Below are positions 1 to 5,021 of a stretch of DNA of 5,021 nucleotides, piece by piece. The notes beneath the pieces were generated by a model, which saw only the letters and a program-made list of their open reading frames with translations, made no database searches and was not told the DNA's origin. A program made the position numbers and the translations under genes. Numbering within the stretch: position 1 is the stretch's first letter; each line of letters starts with the position of its first letter. Origin of the DNA: Anaerolineae bacterium (GTDB lineage: Bacteria > Chloroflexota > Anaerolineae > Aggregatilineales > Phototrophicaceae); the NCBI GenBank assembly GCA_025454675.1, contig JALONZ010000377.1, forward strand, positions 1 through 5,021. Direction: 5' to 3'.

Positions 1-1122
1 TCACGGATGATATGCTGGCAATCTGAAGCTGAACACGCTCCCCTTGCCCAGCGCACTTTCCACATCCACCCCGCCACCCAGTCGTTCCGCAATCCGTTTG
101 ACAATCGAAAGCCCAAGCCCATGCCCATCCACACGCATATTTTTCAGTTGTGTGAATTGACTGAATAAATTCGGTATATCCTGCGCGGGAATTCCCGCCC
201 CATTATCTTTCACCCAAAAGCGCACCATCCCATTGGCTTCCAATTCGCTCCCCAATTGCACATGAGGCGGCTTGCCACCATATTTTATGGCGTTGCTGAT
301 GTAATTCACCCAAATTTCTTGCACCCACGGGGCATACCCCACCGCCAAATCCCATTTTTCGGGGACGATAATTTGGGTCTGGGCTTGATGAATCATATAT
401 GCCAAGCGTGATTTTGCATCAGTCACGATGGTATACATATCCAACGGCGCATATTCCACACTGCCTTGTCCTTGCACACTGGCAAACAGTAATAATTCTT
501 CAACAATGGTGATGGTGCGCTTGCCCTCTTTATGCAAAAAATCGAACCCATCGCGCAATTCTTCTGGCGACATAAATTGAAACGTTTCGTGCAAAAAGTG
601 GGCGTAACTGGTGATGACCGATAATGGATTTTTGAGGTCATGCGCCACAGTATGGGCAAAACTATCTAAATCTTCTATCAATTGTTGGCGCTCGGCTTCC
701 ATTTGTTTGCGAACTTTAATGTTACGGACAAAATTTTGAATCACATCGCGCCCGTTCATCCGCACCACCCGACTACTGACCTCCACAGGCACAAGTGAAT
801 TATCCCGATGCCGATAATAACATTCATACACCCGCGTGCCACTAAAAGACGATTCCCACGCCAATTCTTGGGTGCGCGGATTGGCATAGGATACTTCTAA
901 ATCATCCAACCCCTTGCCAACCAACTCGGCTTGCGTGTATCCAAAACGGCGCAGGGTGTGGTCATTCACCGTGATAATTTTATAGGTATCGAGGTCAATA
1001 ATGAACAACGAATCGCCGATATTTTCAAATAAATTGTGATAATTCTCTTGTGCATGTGCCAAGTCACGCTGTAATTGGTCAATCGTCGCATTCAGTTGTT
1101 CAATCTGTTTATCATCGCTCAT
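1..1122 (-). CDS. Soluble PAS-domain sensor histidine kinase
   Basis: Likely autophosphorylates on a histidine and passes the phosphate to a response regulator not seen here. No signal peptide or membrane segment is visible, so it should be cytoplasmic. Residues are numbered from the upstream ATG at 1155. A short coiled coil (about 16-40) leads into a PAS domain (about 40-148, FENIGDSLFIID to the RNIKVRKQ exit). A HisKA domain follows, with H-box AHDLKNPL and probable phospho-acceptor H172. The HATPase_c domain has N-box N284/N288, G1 box DNGAGIP (317-323), an F-box near 331-334 and G2 box GHGLGLSIV (344-352), so all catalytic boxes are intact. There is no receiver domain. I chose the ATG at 1120-1122 (373 aa) because AGGAGC lies 9 nt upstream of the GTG-ATG pair. 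The ATG at 1155 (384 aa) has no Shine-Dalgarno. The gene follows the AAA-TPR gene closely and is probably co-transcribed. Its TGA stop is the first three bases of the window. Confidence 0.93.
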   Translation of the reverse strand: MSDDKQIEQLNATIDQLQRDLAHAQENYHNLFENIGDSLFIIDLDTYKIITVNDHTLRRFGYTQAELVGKGLDDLEVSYANPRTQELAWESSFSGTRVYECYYRHRDNSLVPVEVSSRVVRMNGRDVIQNFVRNIKVRKQMEAERQQLIEDLDSFAHTVAHDLKNPLSVITSYAHFLHETFQFMSPEELRDGFDFLHKEGKRTITIVEELLLFASVQGQGSVEYAPLDMYTIVTDAKSRLAYMIHQAQTQIIVPEKWDLAVGYAPWVQEIWVNYISNAIKYGGKPPHVQLGSELEANGMVRFWVKDNGAGIPAQDIPNLFSQFTQLKNMRVDGHGLGLSIVKRIAERLGGGVDVESALGKGSVFSFRLPAYHP

Positions 1123-1131
1123 CACATCCGC

Positions 1132-1137
1132 GCTCCT
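1132..1137 (-). promoter_or_regulatory. Ribosome binding site deciding the histidine kinase start
   Basis: On the minus strand this reads AGGAGC, 9 nt before the GTG codon that directly precedes the ATG at 1120-1122. It lies inside the longer reading frame that begins at 1155, whose own upstream sequence is A-rich with no Shine-Dalgarno match. It therefore favours the shorter protein beginning MSDDKQ. If the longer start is used, the site is only coding sequence. Confidence 0.55.
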
Positions 1138-1178
1138 ATGGTGGATTTGTGCCATATTTTGTTATTGGTTTCATTTTA

Positions 1179-3656
1179 TCATACCCCAACCAATTCCCCC
1201 GCCACCACCATCAAATCGAATTCCTTCCCGCGTTCCAAACACTGCGCCAATTCATCGGCGGGTAGGGCGCGTTGCAGGTGTGGCATGATTTCGCCGATTC
1301 GCATATGAAAATAACCAATCAAATTTGGGATGTGCTGAATCAACCCGACCAATTCGCCTGCTTTTTGCGGGTTGCCCTCATGCAGATGCCACCACGCCAT
1401 GCCCAACACACCAGCTTGTACCGCTAATGTGTAATCGATGGCAATTGCGCCCTTGAGCGCATCTATAAAATAATCTTTAGCACGCACATCGCCTTGAAAG
1501 GCATAGACAAAACCCAAGTTATTGGTCGCACTCAAGATGATGATTTTTTCGCCAGTGGCGTTCCCATGTTCCAGACATTCTTCTAATGCCACCCGCGCCC
1601 GTTCATAGTCCCCTTTGTTGGAGGCGAAAATGCCGATATTATTCAGCGCATAGGCGATGCTAATCCTATCCGCTTTGGCGCGGCGCATGGTGAGGGCTTG
1701 CTCAAAATAGGTCATGCCCTTCTCATATTCCCCCGCGCTACAATATACACGCCCCAAATTTTCAATCTGGATATTTTCGCCGTAATGATTACCCACATCC
1801 CGCGCAATTTTGAGCGATTGTTCATAATAATCACTCGCTTGGGCGTATTGTGTGCGGTCAAAATATACCCCGCCCAAATTGCCCAAGACAATCCCGCAGG
1901 AGCGCAAATCGCCCACCTTGCGTAATATGTCCAAACTGGCGTGCCAATGTGCAACCGCCTCATCTCGATTTTGTGCGGTGATGGCGGCAAATCCCAAATA
2001 ATTCGTCACTAATCCCACACCATGTTGGTCATTGAGTTTTATGTATAACAATTTTGCCCGTTCAAAATAGGCTTTGGCAACGGCAAATTCGCCCATGCGT
2101 TGCTTGGATACACCCAGATTATTCAAGCAACGCGCAATATTGGCATCATCCCCCAATTCTTCAGCCAACTGCACCGCTTGTTCTAAATAGCCGACCGATT
2201 CCGCCAAACTGCCTTTGCGTGCTAATACTTCACCAATGGTATATAGGCTTTGCATCACTTGGTTTTTATCCCCGTATACGTGTGCCAAATCATTGGCTTT
2301 TTGGGCAAATTGCATCGCTTGGTCATAATCGCTCGCCAGCCCATAGGCTTTGGCGCGGAGATTATACAAATTCATGCGTTCACGTCCATCACCTACCAAT
2401 AAAGCGAGTGCGCGGTCTAATAGCGCGTGTGTGTGTTGATGCGTCCCCGTCACATTCAAATCGCGGTTGACCACCTGTATGGTGTAATGTACCGTCTTTT
2501 TAATTTGCCCCGCCACATACCAATGCTCCAATAAGGCACGGTTATAATTGGTGTTATTCGGATACACCGTTTCAATCGCATGTGCGGCATTTTTATTTAA
2601 TTTTTTGCGTAACGACTTGGGCATATTCCGCAATGCACCCTCGCGCAATTTGTCATGGGCAAAGCGCCATTTGTTATCTCGAATTTCGAGTATCATGGCA
2701 TCCACACAAGCAATCAGCCAATCATTCAATATATCTGCTTGATAATGATGATAGAGCAAATCAAAATCAATTTCGCGCCCAATCACCGCCGCCAATTGGG
2801 TGATGATGGCTAATGTGGTGGGCAATTTGGATAAACGCCGATTCACAATCGTCTCGATGCCACCCGTGAATATGTTATCGGGCAAAGTCTTATCGCCAAT
2901 CAGCGACAAGTTGCCCGCCTCTTCTGCCAATGCCCGCACCACCTCAATCAAGAAGAAAATATTACCTTCCGTCTCTTGATTCAGCAGACTTACGACTTTT
3001 TCTTGTTTGCCCACATTGCCCAACATTGCCACACTCAGGGCTTCTATCTCATGGGTATCGAATCGGCGCAGGTGAATCACCTGTTGGGTATGCAATTCAT
3101 CAGGCAGTTGTGGGCGTTCATCATCCCGATACGTGCCGATGACTAAAATCGGCATTTGGGTTAATAAAGGTTGCAACCCGATGAGCAGGTCTAGGCTGGC
3201 ATTTGCCCATTGCAAATCATCCAAAATGACCAAAATCGGGTTGGTTTGCTGTTGAAATAGCTGATTGAACGCCACTTGCAACCGTGTTTTACGTGCCACA
3301 CCATCCAATGCGGGTGCATCTGGCACGGGATACCCGACCAACTGGTCAATTTGTGGCACAATTTCTTTTAGGATACCCGCTTGTTGTATATCCACAGGTG
3401 TATTGAGTAACAGACTTGGCAAGACATCCCGCCATGCTTGATAGGGCAGTGACCCCGCCTCTATCGCCTGACCACTCATCACCGTTGCGCCTCTGGTCAA
3501 TGCGATAATCCGCAATTCATCCACAAGGCGCGATTTCCCCACACCGCTTTCACCTCCCACCAGCCACAACCCGCCATGACCCGCCTGTGCGGTTTCATAT
3601 GCCGTTATCAATTGCTCAAGTTCGGCTTTGCGACCTGTGAATTGCGCGGCTTGCAA
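1179..3656 (-). CDS. AAA-16/STAND-type ATPase with C-terminal TPR array (signalling ATPase; probably the C-terminal part of a kinase-ATPase fusion)
   Basis: A predicted cytoplasmic ATP-driven sensor or scaffold of the class found in PknK/HstK-like kinases and MalT/AfsR-like regulators. Seen in order: the F-x-GR-x-x-EL entry motif (residues 6-13), Walker A GESGVGKS (35-42), Walker B ILVILDD (141-147), a sensor-like GTYRDDE (174-180), a helical/winged-helix-like linker (about 200-400) and a TPR array (about 433-748). The C-terminal tail ends in a helix with LERGKEFDL, which I recall from Chloroflexota members. It has no DNA-binding or cyclase domain. The start used here is a TTG with no Shine-Dalgarno. 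The open frame actually continues 11 codons further upstream to the TGA ending the Ser/Thr kinase, in the same frame. The first ATG (residue 60) lies after Walker A and is unlikely. The frame is intact to tandem TGA-TAA stops at 1176-1181. Function of the ATPase is sure; the 5' end is not. Confidence 0.9.
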   Translation of the reverse strand: MQAAQFTGRKAELEQLITAYETAQAGHGGLWLVGGESGVGKSRLVDELRIIALTRGATVMSGQAIEAGSLPYQAWRDVLPSLLLNTPVDIQQAGILKEIVPQIDQLVGYPVPDAPALDGVARKTRLQVAFNQLFQQQTNPILVILDDLQWANASLDLLIGLQPLLTQMPILVIGTYRDDERPQLPDELHTQQVIHLRRFDTHEIEALSVAMLGNVGKQEKVVSLLNQETEGNIFFLIEVVRALAEEAGNLSLIGDKTLPDNIFTGGIETIVNRRLSKLPTTLAIITQLAAVIGREIDFDLLYHHYQADILNDWLIACVDAMILEIRDNKWRFAHDKLREGALRNMPKSLRKKLNKNAAHAIETVYPNNTNYNRALLEHWYVAGQIKKTVHYTIQVVNRDLNVTGTHQHTHALLDRALALLVGDGRERMNLYNLRAKAYGLASDYDQAMQFAQKANDLAHVYGDKNQVMQSLYTIGEVLARKGSLAESVGYLEQAVQLAEELGDDANIARCLNNLGVSKQRMGEFAVAKAYFERAKLLYIKLNDQHGVGLVTNYLGFAAITAQNRDEAVAHWHASLDILRKVGDLRSCGIVLGNLGGVYFDRTQYAQASDYYEQSLKIARDVGNHYGENIQIENLGRVYCSAGEYEKGMTYFEQALTMRRAKADRISIAYALNNIGIFASNKGDYERARVALEECLEHGNATGEKIIILSATNNLGFVYAFQGDVRAKDYFIDALKGAIAIDYTLAVQAGVLGMAWWHLHEGNPQKAGELVGLIQHIPNLIGYFHMRIGEIMPHLQRALPADELAQCLERGKEFDLMVVAGELVGV
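1413..2360 (-). repeat. Tandem TPR repeats with exact 40-residue period
   Basis: Within the AAA-TPR protein, the helix-A [LI]G landmark falls at residues 475, 515, 555, 595, 635, 675 and 715. A degenerate eighth unit sits at about 433-435. That is seven steps of exactly 40 residues (120 bp) with no insertion or deletion. Each unit shows the TPR pattern LG-x5-GxYxxAxxYxExAL, followed by a short loop with GD, GN or similar. The 40-residue period is that of the kinesin-light-chain/TPR_12 class rather than the canonical 34. The units are diverged at the nucleotide level, so this is a protein repeat and not recent DNA duplication. It probably binds a protein partner or peptide. Confidence 0.88.
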
Positions 3657-3692
3657 AAAACTGTCACGGATGGCGCTACTTTCTTCGGGTCA
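3657..3692 (-). other. In-frame TGA and 11-codon linker joining the kinase and AAA-TPR frames
   Basis: Reading the minus strand, the kinase frame ends LIRDL-TGA. The very next codons, in the same frame, read PEESSAIRDSF and then LQAAQFTGRKAEL of the ATPase. Ignoring the TGA, one frame of 1104 codons runs from 4493 to 1182. As I recall the family, unbroken kinase-AAA-TPR proteins carry an AIRESFLQAA-like stretch just before the GR-x-x-EL motif. These 11 codons therefore look like protein sequence and not spacer. The stop is followed by C (TGAC), a weak termination context in E. coli. There is no backup stop, unlike the TGA-TAA at the end of the AAA-TPR gene. Possible meanings are a nonsense mutation, a sequence error, readthrough, or a real split. 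Confidence 0.75.
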
Positions 3693-4493
3693 CAAATCTC
3701 TGATGAGGCGCTCGGCGGATGAATAACGATCGGTTGGGTCTTTTTGTAACCAGCGCGTGAGGACGAGTTCGAGCATGGGGTGATTGATATGGCTCACATC
3801 GGGCGGTGTATTGAGGATGTTCATCATCAGGCGCGTGGGATTTTGTGTATCATACGGATAACGTCCCACGAATAATTCATAGGCAATCATCCCGACAGAA
3901 TACAAATCGGATGCGGTGCTGATGGATAATCCGCGCAATACCTCTGGCGACATATACACCAGCGTCCCCGCACTATTTTGTGCTTGTTCAGGCGTGGCAG
4001 ATAATCCAAAATCTACCAACCGCACATCACCCGCCTCATTCACCAACACATTGGCGGGTTTGATGTCGCGGTGCAAAATCCCGCGCCGATGCAAATAATT
4101 CAATGCTTGCAACATCTGAATCAGGAGCATGGCTTTTGTGGTGATGGCTTGGTTGCGTCCATACTCCAAAATGGTTTGCGGATGATTGAGTAAGGTCATG
4201 GTGAAAAACGGTTGCCCATTCGCCCCGAAGCCATAATCCAACACGCTGATGATATGCGGATGGCGCAAACTGGCGAGCGTCTGAAATTCGCGTGCGAGTG
4301 CGATGCGGAGTTCATTTTTATTTTCGGTGGCGGGGCGCGACCCAAATAAGACACGTTGCGGATCGAGATTCACCTGTTTGAGCGCGACCGCTTCCCCCGT
4401 CAGGCGGTCAGTTGCCCGATACACCGCGCCCATCGCCCCCGCCCCCAGTTGATTGTGAATAGCATACCGATGATGAATAAAATGTGTGTTCAT
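3690..4493 (-). CDS. Eukaryote-like (Hanks-type) serine/threonine protein kinase domain
   Basis: Transfers the ATP gamma-phosphate to Ser/Thr of target proteins; cytoplasmic, with no membrane segment. The 267 residues are essentially one complete kinase domain. It has the Gly-rich loop GAGAMG (17-22), VALK lysine K39, probable helix-C glutamate E69, catalytic loop HRDIKPAN (141-148, D143 base, N148), DFG at 161-163, GT-x-x-Y in the P+1 loop (176-180), SPE for APE (182-184), D196 in the DLYSVG helix and a C-lobe arginine in DPTDRY. All catalytic residues are present, so it should be active. The HRD arginine makes activation-loop control possible. The ATG at 4491-4493 fits the family start just before the Gly loop, though only weak purine-rich sequence precedes it. 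The protein lacks the extracellular PASTA or regulatory tail of PknB types and stops at the domain end. That fits its being the N-terminal part of the larger kinase-AAA-TPR protein that follows in frame. Confidence 0.95.
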   Translation of the reverse strand: MNTHFIHHRYAIHNQLGAGAMGAVYRATDRLTGEAVALKQVNLDPQRVLFGSRPATENKNELRIALAREFQTLASLRHPHIISVLDYGFGANGQPFFTMTLLNHPQTILEYGRNQAITTKAMLLIQMLQALNYLHRRGILHRDIKPANVLVNEAGDVRLVDFGLSATPEQAQNSAGTLVYMSPEVLRGLSISTASDLYSVGMIAYELFVGRYPYDTQNPTRLMMNILNTPPDVSHINHPMLELVLTRWLQKDPTDRYSSAERLIRDL

Positions 4494-4542
4494 CTGTTTT
4501 TTCTGCTTTTTCCGTTATAAATCCATTTATTTTTGTAACTCT

Positions 4543-4551
4543 ATTTTAACA
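4543..4551 (-). promoter_or_regulatory. Predicted extended -10 promoter for the kinase operon
   Basis: Minus-strand TGT-TAAAAT: an extended -10 with five of six matches to TATAAT. The TAAAAT hexamer is at 4548-4543. There is no convincing -35 hexamer at 15-18 bp, which the TGn extension can offset. It would start transcripts near 4536, giving a leader of about 43 nt before the kinase ATG. A weaker TATAAC at 4519-4514 is the other candidate. Prediction by pattern only. Confidence 0.45.
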
Positions 4552-4572
4552 CGAAATAGGGCATTCACATGC

Positions 4573-4590
4573 TATGTTATAATGAACATA
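4573..4590. promoter_or_regulatory. Operator-like inverted repeat over the plus-strand -10
   Basis: TATGTT - 6 bp - AACATA is a perfect 6+6 bp inverted repeat, 18 bp in all. The centre lies on the -10 hexamer and the right arm reaches the expected transcription start. A dimeric repressor bound here would block the divergent ATPase gene. An additional ACAT half-site lies just left, at 4567-4570. Short AT-rich dyads can arise by chance, so the assignment is tentative and no regulator is identified. Confidence 0.35.
4575..4583 (+). promoter_or_regulatory. Predicted extended -10 promoter for the divergent ATPase gene
   Basis: TGT-TATAAT: a perfect -10 hexamer at 4578-4583 directly preceded by the TGn extension. 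No good -35 is seen near 4555-4560. A transcript would begin near 4590, about 32 nt before the ATG at 4622. The element faces away from the minus-strand TGT-TAAAAT 29 bp to the left. Confidence 0.6.
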
Positions 4591-4610
4591 TCCCGTGAAA
4601 ATTAGATGGT

Positions 4611-4616
4611 AGGTGA
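4611..4616 (+). promoter_or_regulatory. Ribosome binding site of the divergent ATPase gene
   Basis: AGGTGA, a good match to the anti-Shine-Dalgarno complement, sits 5 nt before the ATG at 4622-4624. It fixes the start of a reading frame that is open to the window edge. Confidence 0.75.
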
Positions 4617-4621
4617 ACACG

Positions 4622-5021
4622 ATGCACATCAAAAAAATTGAGATAACCAACATCCGCAACATCGAAACATTGGTCTGGGAATTGCCCGATGGTCAAGATT
4701 TGGCGGGCTGGCATGTGCTAATTGGCGATAACGGGTCGGGTAAGACGACGGTTCTGCGTGCGATTGCGTTGGGGCTGATTGGGTCACACAATATGCTTGT
4801 TTTAAGGGAAGATTGGAAAAGCTGGTTTAGAGAAAAAGAACATGATTTAGAAATTAACTTGAATCTTGTTTATGATGCAACTTATGATAATCATATGAAA
4901 TCATTTAGTAATCGCTCATATATTAAACTTCTAGGTGAAAAGACATCTGGTAGTATATTTGAATCAATTTCAACAGATACACGGGATATTGAAAATCAAA
5001 AAACCCAATTTTTTTCATCTG
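4622..5021 (+). CDS. N-terminus of a RecF/SMC/OLD-like AAA family ATPase (partial, runs off the right edge)
   Basis: The reading frame begins at ATG 4622 and stays open for 133 codons to the window end. Residues 1-15 (MHIKKIEITNIRNIE) form the first strand typical of RecF/SMC/OLD-type P-loop ATPases. Walker A GDNGSGKT lies at residues 35-42, followed by TVLRAIAL and GLIGS. Further on are EDW-x-x-WFR and a more variable stretch rich in Asn, Asp, Glu and Lys. The Q-loop, signature and Walker B are outside the window. Proteins with this N-terminus occur as stand-alone ATPases and as the ATPase partners of nuclease systems (Septu PtuA-like, OLD-like, RloC-like), so a defence role is possible but unproven. 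It has a strong promoter and ribosome binding site, and is divergent from the kinase operon. GC falls from 89/180 bases (4621-4800) to 62/221 (4801-5021), with a switch to TTA, AGA/AGG and AT-ending codons, suggesting a mosaic origin. Confidence 0.88.
   Translation, partial: MHIKKIEITNIRNIETLVWELPDGQDLAGWHVLIGDNGSGKTTVLRAIALGLIGSHNMLVLREDWKSWFREKEHDLEINLNLVYDATYDNHMKSFSNRSYIKLLGEKTSGSIFESISTDTRDIENQKTQFFSS

Noticed and set aside
423..659. 78-codon minus-strand frame nested in the histidine kinase
   Set aside because: Shadow frame inside the HisKA-coding region; Cys/Arg-rich with no motif.
1156..1178. Possible separate promoter or terminator between AAA-TPR and histidine kinase genes
   Set aside because: Only 23 bp, A-rich, with no stem-loop and no -10/-35 pair; read as an operon junction.
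1712..1990. 92-codon minus-strand frame nested in the AAA-TPR gene
   Set aside because: It is an alternative frame of the TPR-coding region. Its composition is typical of an out-of-frame shadow and it has no motif.
1413..2360. Possible tandem DNA repeat or CRISPR-like 120-bp periodicity
   Set aside because: The 120-bp period is explained by 40-residue TPR units whose nucleotide sequences are strongly diverged.
2054..2470. 138-codon open frame on the plus strand
   Set aside because: It lies wholly antisense to the AAA-TPR gene, which has clear domains. The translation is rich in Pro, His, Cys and Arg without any recognisable motif, and there is no ribosome binding site. The other plus-strand frames within 1050-3142 and 3916-4098 are shadows of the same sort.
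3654..3660. Slippery heptamer T-TTT-TTG just after the kinase/ATPase junction
   Set aside because: It matches the -1 frameshift pattern in the zero frame, but kinase and ATPase are already in the same phase, so a frameshift would destroy rather than restore the product. Probably chance.
3690..3692. TGA as a reassigned sense codon (alternative genetic code)
   Set aside because: No other in-frame TGA occurs in more than 1,400 codons of the three minus-strand genes. Tryptophan is coded by TGG throughout, and the AAA-TPR gene ends in tandem TGA-TAA exactly where the protein should end. A genome-wide reassignment is therefore unlikely.
4517..4530. AT-rich palindrome ATAAAT-CC-ATTTAT in the kinase leader
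   Set aside because: The arms are only A/T pairs with a 2-bp centre, giving a very weak hairpin; likely chance in an AT-rich leader. It is not a terminator, as it has no GC stem.

Overview
The window looks bacterial, with middling GC content and compact, closely spaced genes. The gene types (eukaryote-like Ser/Thr kinase, AAA-TPR signalling ATPase, soluble PAS histidine kinase) and their wording best fit a filamentous, multicellular-type lineage. Chloroflexota (Anaerolineae-like) is my first guess and Cyanobacteria the alternative. This is family recollection, not a search.

Layout: three genes lie head to tail on the minus strand, read from right to left. They are a Ser/Thr protein kinase (4493-3690), an AAA-16/STAND-type ATPase with a long TPR array (3656-1179), and a PAS sensor histidine kinase (start at 1122 or 1155, ending at base 1). 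A fourth gene diverges on the plus strand from 4622 and runs off the right edge. It is the N-terminus of a Walker A ATPase of the RecF/SMC/OLD-like class. The 128-bp gap 4494-4621 holds two back-to-back extended -10 promoters and an 18-bp inverted repeat over the plus-strand -10. No RNA genes, CRISPR arrays, IS elements or clear terminators are visible.

Working together: kinase, AAA-TPR and histidine kinase modules in this order match the domain order of the large trifunctional Ser/Thr kinase / ATPase / histidine kinase proteins (HstK-like) of cyanobacteria and Chloroflexota. Here that order is spread over separate reading frames. The likely logic is that the TPR/AAA part senses or scaffolds, the Ser/Thr kinase phosphorylates targets, and the PAS histidine kinase passes a signal to an unseen response regulator.

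The most notable observation is that the Ser/Thr kinase and the AAA-TPR gene lie in the same reading frame, separated by a single TGA (3690-3692). The downstream part has no ATG or ribosome binding site of its own at the expected domain start, only a TTG. This is either a fusion protein broken by one nonsense codon (mutation or sequence error), or a natural split or readthrough arrangement. The second notable point is a sharp fall in GC, from about 49% to about 28%, inside the divergent ATPase gene near base 4800. That suggests a mosaic gene or the edge of acquired DNA.
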